From an uncultured Curvibacter sp. (GTDB lineage Bacteria; Pseudomonadota; Gammaproteobacteria; Burkholderiales; Burkholderiaceae_C), in assembly GCA_903828535.1 (NCBI GenBank), contig CAIKMN010000002.1:1-58068 (forward strand): a stretch of DNA of 58,068 nucleotides, in the 5' to 3' direction. This document shows, one piece after another, positions 1 through 7,804 of this stretch. How positions within the stretch are numbered: the first letter of the stretch is position 1; each line of letters opens with the position of its first letter. The position numbers were made by a program, and so were the translations under genes. Under the pieces are notes generated by a model. The model was not told the DNA's origin, searched no databases, and saw nothing but the letters and a program-made list of their open reading frames with translations.

Positions 1-2
1 AA

Positions 3-2483
3 AAGCTGGCACGCGGCACAGCTAGTGAAGGCCGCATAATTGAACGGCTAAGAGGTACGTCTAACAGGGGCAGGTTCACTGACCCTGTAAAACGTGGCGC
101 TACGTCCTTCCCTCGAAACACGTTAATTCATCACTATAGTGAAGCGTTGGCAAAACAATCTAAGGCGTTGGAGTCGATTTGCGACAGATTGCGGAGGGAA
201 TACGGTGCTCATTTCAGAGCAAACTCGACACACATTCCGACTTCTGTGCCTCGTGGAGCAAACGGAGTCGCTTTTGATGGAAAGCTGTGGGTTTGGTGGG
301 ACGACCTCGATTTCAATGCATCACAGTTGGAAGCACATATTCGTCTGTCATTAGACGGAGAGCATCTCGAAGCGTCATATGAAGCAATTCTTCTGGCGAA
401 TGGTCGTCATGTCTCTGGGAATGTATACGAATTCGACGTGCCCGCTACTTCGACAGAGGCCAAGTTTAAAGAAGATAGCATGCTTACTTTAGGTAAGCTA
501 GGCCATCCAGGCATGCCTCTTGAGCGCGCTAATGCCTTGATAAAAGTTGGTGCTCCCAGGTTTGTGGGAAAGCCCGATGTACTGATGTCTCCACTATGGT
601 CTCAGATACAAGCAAAGCTTTTGAATTTCGACCGGGCGAGGCAAAAGGCCAAGGTACAACTAGATTGCAGCTCCGAACCTAACCTTATTCCGTATCTGAT
701 TGCAAATTCATCAATTAATCTGCTTCATGATGTTTTTCTGCTTGAGACTAAAAAACCTAAGGTGTTCAATTGGAGTAAATTTAGCCAAGATATTCTCAAA
801 GAGGTCGGAAATCCTTCAATTGCCTTGCCCGACCCTAATGCGGCTAACGCTATGGGTATTTTGCCTGCGGCGCGGCGTGGCGGTCGAGACCCGATTACAC
901 CGCTAGCGCGGGTACTGTGGGATGCCCCCACCTTAGAGAAAACGAAAGTAGGTACCGCTGCATCATCGGCCGCGATTGCGGCGTATGCCGCATCTCAACA
1001 GGGCTTAAATGCTTCTCAAGAAGCTGCTTTGCACCATGCGGCGGAACGAGCGCTTACCGTTATTTGGGGGCCGCCAGGTACTGGTAAAACTAAGACTCTC
1101 GCAGCTTTCCTCGATGCGCTCTCATATGCCGCGACTAATGAAGGTGGTTCTTTAAAAATATTGGTTACGGGACCAACTTACAAGGCTGTTGAAGAAGTTA
1201 TGTTCAGGGCAGCGAATATGTTGGCCAATAGCAAACCGGCTAACGTTTCAATGTACTTTGGATATTCATCCAGCAGGCAAGCGCGCCCTCAACCGTCGTC
1301 ACTACCTTCATCTGTAAAGTACACACCCATGTCGTTAGACGATAACGACCCCGATTTTCAGGCTTGCCGTCAAGCACTTTCCGGCACTACTGGGGTTGTA
1401 ATTGTCGGATGTCAAATTCGACAGGCAAGACGGTTCACTAAGAGTGTAATGGGGTCCTATGTACAGCCCTTATTTGATGTGGTCGTGCTTGACGAGAGCT
1501 CTCAAGTCCCTGTGTCACAGGCCTTGGCCGCGTTGTGTGGCTTAAAAGAGATTTCCCGTTTAATCGTAGCGGGTGACCATCTGCAAATGCCGCCAATTAC
1601 ATCTATTGAAGCGCCTTGCGAGGCGGCTTATCTGATAGGTAGTATTCAAACCTATCTGCGTGAACGGCCATTTGCAAGCAAGGTCCCAGTGTGTGTCCTG
1701 GAAACCAACTATCGCTCAGCCAAGGATATTGTTGCCTTTGCTGTCTCTATTGGATATCCGTCGACACTTACAGCTGCTTCCCCAAACATCAGTCTGCATT
1801 TAAATGCGGCGTTACCAGATAGGGCAACTTATCCATCAACATTACCCTGGTGTGACGAATACACCGATTTGCTCTCTACGAACAATCGAGTCGTCACATT
1901 GCTTCATGACGATGAGGTTTCTTCACAAGGAAATCACTTTGAGGCAGCCATGGTTGCAGGGGCCGTTTGGATGTTGCGCCAAAGTGTGAGTAGAGCTCTA
2001 GATGGAACCCTTAATTCTGCTGCTCATGGAACTCCCACAGCCGAGGAGTTTTGGACAAAGTCCATCGGGATTGTTACCCCCCATCGTGCGCAGCGTGCTT
2101 TAATAATCCAAGAGTTGGATAGCATTTTCCCAGGGGAAAAGAATCTGATAGAGGAGGCGGTTGACACCGTAGAGAGATTTCAGGGAGGCGAGCGCCACAC
2201 TATATTTGTCACGTTTGGCGTGGGTGATACAGATGTCATCGGTGGAGAAGAGGCATTCCTCATGCAACTTGAAAGAACAAATGTTGCAGTTTCTAGAGCC
2301 ATGGCGAAATGCGTCATCGTAATGCCCAAGACTCTTGCAGCTTACATCCCTGAAGACAAAAGAGTCATTGCTACAGCGTACGCGTTGAAAAACTATATCG
2401 AGGACTTCTGTAACGTTGCCATCAACACCGTTTTAGAGTCCGGTACAGAAAAACGCCCGGCACAAATTAGGTATCACCGATAA
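3..2483 (+). CDS. Superfamily 1B (UPF1/DNA2-like) helicase, 5' end outside window
   Basis: Probable ATP-dependent nucleic acid helicase. Counted from the TTG at 147 (778 residues), the motifs run in the order of SF1B enzymes: Walker A GPPGTGKT near residue 308, motif II LDESSQ near 448, GDHLQMPP near 475, ETNYRS near 518, ERFQGGERH near 675 and NVAVSRA near 711. DESSQ in place of DEAQ is the DNA2/NAM7 type. The frame has no stop from base 3 to the TTG and no Shine-Dalgarno precedes that TTG, so I read this as the C-terminal part of a longer protein. About 300 residues before Walker A match no domain I recognise. It is 16 bases from the next helicase on the same strand, so they are probably cotranscribed. 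AT-ended codons are frequent compared with the ribosomal genes, suggesting transfer. The helicase family is clear; a role in defence is inference from context. Confidence 0.85.
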   Translation, partial: KLARGTASEGRIIERLRGTSNRGRFTDPVKRGATSFPRNTLIHHYSEALAKQSKALESICDRLRREYGAHFRANSTHIPTSVPRGANGVAFDGKLWVWWDDLDFNASQLEAHIRLSLDGEHLEASYEAILLANGRHVSGNVYEFDVPATSTEAKFKEDSMLTLGKLGHPGMPLERANALIKVGAPRFVGKPDVLMSPLWSQIQAKLLNFDRARQKAKVQLDCSSEPNLIPYLIANSSINLLHDVFLLETKKPKVFNWSKFSQDILKEVGNPSIALPDPNAANAMGILPAARRGGRDPITPLARVLWDAPTLEKTKVGTAASSAAIAAYAASQQGLNASQEAALHHAAERALTVIWGPPGTGKTKTLAAFLDALSYAATNEGGSLKILVTGPTYKAVEEVMFRAANMLANSKPANVSMYFGYSSSRQARPQPSSLPSSVKYTPMSLDDNDPDFQACRQALSGTTGVVIVGCQIRQARRFTKSVMGSYVQPLFDVVVLDESSQVPVSQALAALCGLKEISRLIVAGDHLQMPPITSIEAPCEAAYLIGSIQTYLRERPFASKVPVCVLETNYRSAKDIVAFAVSIGYPSTLTAASPNISLHLNAALPDRATYPSTLPWCDEYTDLLSTNNRVVTLLHDDEVSSQGNHFEAAMVAGAVWMLRQSVSRALDGTLNSAAHGTPTAEEFWTKSIGIVTPHRAQRALIIQELDSIFPGEKNLIEEAVDTVERFQGGERHTIFVTFGVGDTDVIGGEEAFLMQLERTNVAVSRAMAKCVIVMPKTLAAYIPEDKRVIATAYALKNYIEDFCNVAINTVLESGTEKRPAQIRYHR

Positions 2484-2499
2484 AAATAATGGGCTCTTT

Positions 2500-4218
2500 A
2501 TGGCAAGAATGATTCCACAGTTGACGGCTGAGCAGATTAAGGCATTTCCATCACGCGCTGAAGCACGATTTTATGAGGCATGCAGTACTCAATTACCTTC
2601 TGAATTGGTGGTTATTTATAGTGCTAATTGGATTTACAGAGATGTACGCGGTTACCTTAGTGAAGGAGAAGCTGACTTTACAATAGTTTCTCCGCATGCT
2701 GGCGTACTAGTAGTTGAGGTCAAGGGAGGTGGGGTTACTTTTGATGCTGCTACTGGTGCTTGGCATTCAGTAGACCGCAACGGTACAAATAACCCCATTA
2801 AAGACCCATTTAAGCAAGCGTCTCGTGAACGTCACGCACTGCTGGACCAGATTACTGGTGCTGCTTCTTGGCGGCAGTGGGGAGGTACCCGTCTGACATT
2901 AGGGCATGCAGTGATGATGCCGGACATAGGAAGTCCGGCGCCGTTACTTGGTCCCGACCGTCCCATTGAACTCATAGGAGTGAATGAGGATATTAGCAAT
3001 CTAGCGCACTGGGTCCAGCGTCTAATGCAGTTTTGGCGGCGTCCGGATGATGATGCCTTAGGCACAAAGGGTGTACGCGTTGTTGAAGACATTCTATGCA
3101 GGTCTATCGAGGTTCGGCCTATTTTGCGTTCTACTATCGATGCTGTAGAACAGCAAAGAATAAAGCTTACTGCCAACCAGGCGAAGGTCTTTCGTGTTAT
3201 CGGCTCTCGCCGCCGGGCAATTGTTGCGGGTGGCGCAGGAACAGGAAAAACAGTACTGGCAGTTGAAAGAGCCAGAAATTTGGCCGAGTCTGGCAAACGT
3301 GTTTTGTTGCTCTGCTACAACCGCCCTTTAGCTGATTCTTTGGCAATCGCGCTACAGGACCAATCCGCAATCTTGGTAAAGAGTTTTCATCAACTGTGTG
3401 ACTATCGTATTCGCCAAGCAATTCAGAACGGGCGTGACCTTCTAAAAGAAGCAATCGAGGCTTACCCGGGTACAGAACAACAGTATCGTTTTGATGTCCA
3501 AATGCCCTACGCTCTTGCATTGTCTGCCGATGCATTAGAGGAGAAGTTTGACGCGATTATTGTCGATGAAGCCCAAGACTTTAGCGATGATTATTGGCTT
3601 GGAGTTGAGATGGTTCTTCGTGACACTACCGATGGCTATCTCTACATTTTTATCGATGAAAATCAAGCCCTTTATCCGAGAAGGTCAAAGTTGCCGATTG
3701 AGGACGAGCCCTATTATTTGACCAATAATTGTCGAAATACGGTTCCCATTCACAACGCGGCCTACTGCTACTATGAGGGTAGTCCAATCGACCCGCCAGA
3801 GCTGCTGGGCCATGACGTCATTTGGTCATCAGCTGATAAGGCTGAAGGGCAGGCTGACGCGGTTTTGAGGCGAGTTCATCAATGGGTTCATGTTGAAGGA
3901 ATAAAGCCTTCAGATGTGACTATCTTGGTGGCAAAGAGACCAAAGAATCAGCAATATGATTTATTGAGGAAAAAAGCTACAGCAGAAGACATAACTTTGG
4001 AGTTCGAAGTAATGGGGAAAGGCCCGTCTGTGCTTGTAGATACAGTCGCTCGATTTAAAGGGCTAGAGTCTCAAGCGGTGGTGCTTTGGCTTGGCGACGA
4101 GGTGGTGGAAGAACAACATTGGGAGACGGTGTACGTAGGAACAACTCGGGCAAAAACGCTGCTTGCTGTTGTTGCGTCACCTTCCGCTATAAGAACCCTT
4201 CGCGATAGTTGCAAGTAG
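2500..4218 (+). CDS. NERD-domain nuclease / superfamily 1A (UvrD-like) helicase
   Basis: A 572-residue fusion. Residues about 20-110 look like a NERD domain: an early Glu in EARFYE (22), GEADF with Asp59, then VEVKGG with Glu73 and Lys75, matching the D-ExK core of the PD-(D/E)XK nuclease fold. A UvrD/PcrA-type helicase follows, with Walker A GGAGTGKT (about 244-251), DEAQDF (about 358), IDENQ near 386, a VARFKGLESQ motif near 517 and VGTTRAK near 548. Known NERD proteins are DNA-processing enzymes often found on plasmids and islands; fusion to an SF1 helicase suggests cleavage coupled to unwinding. It lies 16 bases after the SF1B helicase and is followed by a terminator, so the two probably form one transcription unit. 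The ATG at 2500 has only a weak upstream purine stretch, which fits translational coupling. Confidence 0.88.
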   Translation: MARMIPQLTAEQIKAFPSRAEARFYEACSTQLPSELVVIYSANWIYRDVRGYLSEGEADFTIVSPHAGVLVVEVKGGGVTFDAATGAWHSVDRNGTNNPIKDPFKQASRERHALLDQITGAASWRQWGGTRLTLGHAVMMPDIGSPAPLLGPDRPIELIGVNEDISNLAHWVQRLMQFWRRPDDDALGTKGVRVVEDILCRSIEVRPILRSTIDAVEQQRIKLTANQAKVFRVIGSRRRAIVAGGAGTGKTVLAVERARNLAESGKRVLLLCYNRPLADSLAIALQDQSAILVKSFHQLCDYRIRQAIQNGRDLLKEAIEAYPGTEQQYRFDVQMPYALALSADALEEKFDAIIVDEAQDFSDDYWLGVEMVLRDTTDGYLYIFIDENQALYPRRSKLPIEDEPYYLTNNCRNTVPIHNAAYCYYEGSPIDPPELLGHDVIWSSADKAEGQADAVLRRVHQWVHVEGIKPSDVTILVAKRPKNQQYDLLRKKATAEDITLEFEVMGKGPSVLVDTVARFKGLESQAVVLWLGDEVVEEQHWETVYVGTTRAKTLLAVVASPSAIRTLRDSCK

Positions 4219-4274
4219 TTTCACCCGGTAGCTCGAAATTATCGAACTCGTTGCCGGTAATGGTAATCAAAATG

Positions 4275-4303
4275 AGGGAGGTTTTTTGTTCGTCCTCCCT
4301 TTT
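4275..4303 (+). terminator. Rho-independent terminator after the helicase pair
   Basis: A seven-base-pair stem (AGGGAGG with CCTCCCT) closes a 12-base loop and is followed by a T tract. It lies 57 bases after the NERD-helicase stop and marks the end of the two-helicase transcript. It also separates that transcript from the opposing gene that ends at 4327. Confidence 0.7.
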
Positions 4304-4326
4304 CCATACGCCCTGATTTTGAATAA

Positions 4327-4755
4327 TTAATTACAGAAAATAGCGGAGCAAAGTCTGGGCCATACGATTTTCAGTTTCGCGAGCGACAGGTACGGAGCAT
4401 CTGCCTCTGAGTCATGTTCAATCTCCTCAAGGGTGAGCTGTGGAAAGTGCCATAGCGCCTCCTCAACAGAAACGCGGTCAAATAGCGTAGCCCAGCGACC
4501 TTGAAGAGTCTCAGGAGCGTTGTTCGCAACCTGTACAAATAATTCTGCCGCAGCAAATGACCATGGTGCCATCTTCTCCAGGCTACGTGCGTCGTCTACC
4601 GCTGTGCTCTCCGCAATCGCCTTTGCGATTTTTTCATCAAGCCACGTTTGCAGGGGGACTCCTGCCTCATGAGCCGCGACCAATGCCGCGCCAAATACCG
4701 ATGGCGAAATCGGTAGTACCGATTGAACCTCCATAGCTTTTAATTCCTCACTCAT
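4327..4755 (-). CDS. Hypothetical protein of the island
   Basis: A 142-residue protein that I do not recognise. It has no signal peptide and no clear membrane segment. It is Ala- and Glu-rich and probably mostly helical, with Trp at several positions in the second half (RWATLF, LWHFPQ, IVWPRL). The ATG at 4755 is preceded by GGGAG at a suitable distance, which supports real translation. It converges on the helicase pair, with the terminator at 4275-4303 between them, and its 5' end faces the KfrA-like gene. Its position inside the element suggests an accessory or regulatory role, but nothing in the sequence fixes a function. Confidence 0.6.
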   Translation of the reverse strand: MSEELKAMEVQSVLPISPSVFGAALVAAHEAGVPLQTWLDEKIAKAIAESTAVDDARSLEKMAPWSFAAAELFVQVANNAPETLQGRWATLFDRVSVEEALWHFPQLTLEEIEHDSEADAPYLSLAKLKIVWPRLCSAIFCN

Positions 4756-4824
4756 TGCTTATCTCCCATTCAACGAAAACGCATAAATTTTGCGATAAAA
4801 CGTGAGAGATATAAATCTAATTCG

Positions 4825-4834
4825 TTTACGTAAA
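4825..4834. promoter_or_regulatory. Ten-base perfect palindrome in the island
   Basis: TTTACGTAAA lies between the divergently transcribed unknown gene (starting at 4755) and KfrA-like gene (starting at 4967). It could be a regulator binding site. A ten-base palindrome can also arise by chance, so the call is weak. The rest of the 211-base gap shows no other gene. Confidence 0.25.
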
Positions 4835-4925
4835 GGCGCGGAAAGTACCGTCCTCCATGTGGGGAATGGCGTCAAGTAATGGCGTTTGAATACGCTCATT
4901 TTCCTTCCTGTTCTCTATACGTATT

Positions 4926-4945
4926 GCATTCAACTGGTTGAGTGC
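4926..4945 (+). promoter_or_regulatory. Inverted repeat upstream of the KfrA-like gene, candidate operator
   Basis: GCATTCAAC and GTTGAGTGC are nine-base arms around a two-base spacer, with one mismatch. The repeat ends 21 bases before the start codon at 4967 and overlaps a TTGCAT that could act as a -35 element. KfrA-family proteins are known to repress their own promoters by binding such repeats, so autoregulation is a reasonable inference. Confidence 0.4.
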
Positions 4946-4966
4946 ATAACCGTTTAGAAGGACAAC

Positions 4967-5158
4967 ATGAGAGGTAGAAAAGGCATTACGTTGGTTGATG
5001 TTGTGCGTGCATGTATTTCGCTCCGCAAGCAGCACAGGAGGTTGGGTCCGTCTAATGTTCGCCTGGAGCTCGGGCGCGGCAGTATGACCACTATCAGTAA
5101 CCATCTGAAAACGCTGGCGTTGCGTGATATTCAGAAGGAGAGTAGGTTGCGTCAATGA
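4967..5158 (+). CDS. KfrA N-terminal-domain-like small DNA-binding protein
   Basis: A 63-residue protein. Its pattern ITLVDVVRA, then LGPSNVRLELGRGSM, then TTISNHLK matches the N-terminal helix-turn-helix domain of the plasmid protein KfrA, which normally has a long coiled-coil tail. Here the tail is missing: the protein stops about 15 residues after the DNA-binding domain. The start is well supported by AGAAGGA at 4956-4962, five bases before ATG. An inverted repeat lies just upstream and a strong terminator just downstream, so this looks like a complete monocistronic gene rather than a fragment. It probably acts as a repressor or an accessory DNA-binding factor of the island. The domain match is by eye. 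Confidence 0.65.
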   Translation: MRGRKGITLVDVVRACISLRKQHRRLGPSNVRLELGRGSMTTISNHLKTLALRDIQKESRLRQ

Positions 5159-5160
5159 TT

Positions 5161-5187
5161 AAAGGGCCTGCATTTTGCAGGCCCTTT
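5161..5187. terminator. Bidirectional hairpin terminator
   Basis: A perfect 11-base-pair stem (AAAGGGCCTGC with GCAGGCCCTTT) around a five-base loop. It starts two bases after the KfrA-like stop codon and lies 69 bases beyond the end of the opposing integrase gene. Short T tracts occur on both strands, so it can serve both genes. Confidence 0.8.
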
Positions 5188-5256
5188 GTTGTTCACTATT
5201 TCGACAAGATTGTGGCGTCTAATGTTTTTCGATGTCACCCATCGCTGGGTTTGAGT

Positions 5257-6894
5257 TCAGCGAGCGTCAGTTCCGGTCGCCGCTGGGCGTCGCAGTCCGG
5301 GGAAGGCAATCACGTTGGTGGGCGTATCAATGCCACGTCGCTGCTCTTCGATACGGACAGCCGGCGCTGTGGTGGCGTGGACTACCTGTTCGAGCCGGGA
5401 CTTCGCAGCTTCTGGGGCGTCGGCAAGAATATCGGCCACGGACAGCCCCTGGCCTGGGCGCAAACGCTGACGACCGCGATGGACTTGAGTGGTTGCGCGC
5501 TGCCCGCCATTGGCGAAGGCGGCATCGAGTCGATGAGCCAGCTGTGTCGTACACAGGTGGGAGTAGCGCAACAACATTCTCACATCCTTGTGCCCGCTGA
5601 AGGCCTGGAGGTCGATGAGGGAGAACTTCCCCGTCTCAGCAGTTCGGCTGATACCTTCATGGCGCAGGTCATGGATATGCAGGTCTTCAATATCAGCACG
5701 GTCGCAGATGCGACGCCAGGCTTTTTTGAGTTCATTTTCCGTGAGTGGGAACACTCGCTTGTCGGTTCGCGGCAGTGTCCGCAGTATCTCGACAATTTCA
5801 GCGCGCAGTGGCAATTTGCGCGGCTTGCCGTTTTTGGTCATGGGCAGGTAAACGGTACGTGCCTCGAGGTCCACGTTGTCCCAAGTGACGTTGAGTGTTT
5901 CCCCGCGTCTGGCAGCAGTCATCAATTGGAAATCAACGAAGGCCTCGTACAAGGGGACGTGAACGTAATCAGCTTCCGCGTTGGCACGACATTCGGCCAA
6001 GGCCTCTTTGATGTATGCCTTCTTCTGGTACACGGTGCCCAGGGTAGCTGCGTGACCTCGGGCCTCTGCCATGAGCTGCTCGGTGCGAGCTGCCAGGCTG
6101 CGCTCTCGGTCTTCCTCGATGGCGGCCGCAATGAGACGTTCTTCTTCACCGGACTTCAAGCGTCGGTTGCGCTCGTTGAAATACCGGGGACGGCGCACAC
6201 CGTCCATGGGGTTTTCGCCGACGCGGTACTTCCAGACCTTGATGGCCACGTTGCAGATGGCAGAGATGACGTCGATTTCGCGGTCGACGGTAGAGGGTGC
6301 GACGGTGTCGAGTCGGTCTTGGATATAGCCTTCGATGTCGGTCGTCTCGAGTTGGGCGAAGGGTTTGCTCATCCACTCCAGGCCGGTAGCGGGTTCGCGC
6401 ATGGCGCCGCGTGCCGTGCGGGCCTTGCCATCGGTAGCGATTTCCGCTTCTCGAAGCGCGTCGCGGCGAGCGAGGTTGCCAGCAAGGTCATCAAGCCAGC
6501 CCTGACACTTGTACTTTTCGACCTTTTCCCAGCCTTTGTGCTTCGGACCTTCTTCTTCCATGTAGCGGCGGATGAGCTGCGCAAAGGTGACCTGGTGCGC
6601 CTTTGTGTAGTCGATGAACAGACCCTGCCGACGCTCTGCCTCGATGCGGTTGACGCTGTCCTCGGCCTCTTGGTACGAGGTGGCCGTGAAACTGAGGGGG
6701 CGGTGTCCTTTGTTCCGAATGCGCACGGCGAAGGTGTCTTCGAGCTGGGTCAGACGCGGTTTGACCCCTTGTTTGCTCAGCTTGACGCAATAGGCCTTGG
6801 CTTGGTCGAGTTGGTCATAGGGGAAGGTGCAAAGGAGGTCGTCGCGGTTCTTGACGGTGACGACATAGTTGCTGCGATTGGTGATGTTGGCCAT
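5257..6894 (-). CDS. Tyrosine recombinase (phage/island integrase)
   Basis: A 545-residue site-specific recombinase. The catalytic set is complete: Arg329 (TAARRGE), Lys354 (TKNGK), His408 and Arg411 (HDLRHEG), His435 (SGHKD) and nucleophile Tyr444 (LLRYSHL). Residues 1-100 form an extra N-terminal region likely to bind arm sites, and 100-210 the SAM-like core-binding domain. About 100 residues follow the catalytic Tyr, a long basic tail for this family. The gene begins 168 bases from the 3' end of tRNA-Pro and reads away from it, the classic arrangement when the tRNA 3' end is the attachment site. GC-rich codon use here differs from the AT-richer helicases, which hints at a mosaic element. 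The start ATG follows GGGAACC, a modest ribosome-binding site. Confidence 0.93.
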   Translation of the reverse strand: MANITNRSNYVVTVKNRDDLLCTFPYDQLDQAKAYCVKLSKQGVKPRLTQLEDTFAVRIRNKGHRPLSFTATSYQEAEDSVNRIEAERRQGLFIDYTKAHQVTFAQLIRRYMEEEGPKHKGWEKVEKYKCQGWLDDLAGNLARRDALREAEIATDGKARTARGAMREPATGLEWMSKPFAQLETTDIEGYIQDRLDTVAPSTVDREIDVISAICNVAIKVWKYRVGENPMDGVRRPRYFNERNRRLKSGEEERLIAAAIEEDRERSLAARTEQLMAEARGHAATLGTVYQKKAYIKEALAECRANAEADYVHVPLYEAFVDFQLMTAARRGETLNVTWDNVDLEARTVYLPMTKNGKPRKLPLRAEIVEILRTLPRTDKRVFPLTENELKKAWRRICDRADIEDLHIHDLRHEGISRTAETGKFSLIDLQAFSGHKDVRMLLRYSHLCTTQLAHRLDAAFANGGQRATTQVHRGRQRLRPGQGLSVADILADAPEAAKSRLEQVVHATTAPAVRIEEQRRGIDTPTNVIAFPGLRRPAATGTDAR

Positions 6895-6930
6895 AAAAGG
6901 TTCCCAAAAAGTTAGTGGAAACCTGTGCAG

Positions 6931-6950
6931 CGAATGGTTTTATCCATTCG
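6931..6950. repeat. Inverted repeat between integrase and tRNA-Pro
   Basis: CGAATGG and CCATTCG form a seven-base-pair stem around TTTTAT, 37 bases upstream of the integrase start. It may be part of the attachment region or of the integrase promoter. No stronger statement is possible from sequence alone. Confidence 0.4.
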
Positions 6951-6977
6951 TCATATGGGCCCGAAAAGATGCTCAGT

Positions 6978-6997
6978 GGAGCAGATTTGGAGCAGAT
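6978..6997. repeat. Nine-base direct repeat, possible integrase arm sites
   Basis: GGAGCAGAT occurs twice, 11 bases apart, between the integrase gene and the tRNA. Tandem short repeats at helical spacing beside a tRNA attachment site are typical of arm-type binding sites for a tyrosine integrase or its directionality factor. The role is inferred. Confidence 0.4.
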
Positions 6998-7013
6998 GCC
7001 GACCAGAAAGCAA

Positions 7014-7037
7014 AAAGCCCAGCGTTTGCTGGGCTTT
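7014..7037 (-). terminator. Terminator of tRNA-Pro / end of the alpha operon
   Basis: A perfect ten-base-pair stem (AAAGCCCAGC with GCTGGGCTTT) and a four-base loop, followed on the minus strand by TTTTTG. It lies 25 bases after the tRNA-Pro 3' end. It could be the original chromosomal terminator, or one supplied by the island at integration. Confidence 0.8.
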
Positions 7038-7062
7038 AAGTCCTTGATTTACAAGGGAAATT

Positions 7063-7139
7063 TGGTCGGGGTGAGAGGATTCGAACCTCCGGCCTCTACG
7101 TCCCGAACGTAGCGCTTTACCAGACTAAGCTACACCCCG
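7063..7139 (-). tRNA. tRNA-Pro (CGG)
   Basis: A 77-base cloverleaf with encoded CCA. The acceptor stem pairs CGGGGTG with CACCCCG. The anticodon arm is CTACG, loop TTCGGGA, CGTAG, giving anticodon CGG. The T arm contains GGTTCGAATCC. Its 3' end faces the integrase, so it is the likely attachment site of the island. Confidence 0.95.
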
Positions 7140-7163
7140 ATTGTGTAGGTTGCTCACCAATTC

Positions 7164-7190
7164 AAAGGCCCACTGAAGTGGGCCTTTTTT
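7164..7190. terminator. Hairpin between the two tRNAs
   Basis: An 11-base-pair stem (AAAGGCCCACT with AGTGGGCCTTT) with a two-base loop. Six T residues follow on the plus strand and only three on the minus strand, the direction of the tRNA genes. It may therefore act as a processing signal or weak terminator after tRNA-fMet. Confidence 0.55.
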
Positions 7191-7211
7191 GAGGGAACGT
7201 CCCTTTTTGAT

Positions 7212-7288
<77 letters not shown>

Positions 7289-7320
7289 GTAAGAGGGTTA
7301 TTCTAACCTATTTTGGCGGT

Positions 7321-7716
7321 TTACGCCACTGTTTCGGTATTTGTTTCTGTAGAAACTTCGGCGCGGTCCACCAATTCAACCAAGGCCATGGGCGCATTGT
7401 CGCCAACACGGTAACCCATTTTCAAGATGCGGGTGTAGCCGCCGGGACGGGCATTGAAACGGGGGCCCAAGTCGTTGAACAACTTGGTCACGCTGTCGCG
7501 GTCACGCAGGCGGTTGAAAGCCAAACGGCGATTGGCCAAGGTAGCTTCTTTGCTGAGGGTGATCATGGGCTCAATCACGCGGCGCAATTCTTTGGCCTTG
7601 GGCAAAGTGGTTTTGATGACTTCGTGTTCGATCAACGAGTTCATCATGTTGCGGAGCATGGCGAGGCGGTGCTCGCTGGTGCGGTTCAGTTTGCGGAGTC
7701 CGTGTCCGTGACGCAT
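7321..7716 (-). CDS. rplQ: 50S ribosomal protein L17
   Basis: A 131-residue protein beginning [17 protein letters not shown], the conserved L17 N-terminus. It binds 23S rRNA close to the nascent-peptide exit tunnel. A short acidic C-terminal tail follows the conserved core, within the family's normal length. It is the last protein gene of the alpha operon, 88 bases after rpoA, and is followed closely by the initiator tRNA. Confidence 0.97.
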   Translation of the reverse strand: MRHGHGLRKLNRTSEHRLAMLRNMMNSLIEHEVIKTTLPKAKELRRVIEPMITLSKEATLANRRLAFNRLRDRDSVTKLFNDLGPRFNARPGGYTRILKMGYRVGDNAPMALVELVDRAEVSTETNTETVA

Positions 7717-7804
7717 GGTGCTTTTCCCTTCTTTATTAAACAGCCCGCCGTATCAGGTACGGGCCGATGCACTGCCCAGCCGAGGCCAGGCGCTCTGGTT
7801 CAAA

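Noticed and set aside
4826-5155. A 109-codon minus-strand frame opposite the KfrA-like gene
   Set aside because: The plus-strand gene has a good ribosome-binding site, a domain match, an operator-like repeat and a terminator; the opposite frame has none of these.
5155-6915. A 586-codon open frame opposite the integrase
   Set aside because: The minus-strand integrase has all catalytic residues; the plus-strand frame has no family signature and arises from the codon bias of the integrase.
1-7000. A second copy of the tRNA-Pro 3' end (attL) inside the window
   Set aside because: No repeat of the tRNA 3' sequence was seen by eye left of the integrase; it must lie outside the window if it exists.
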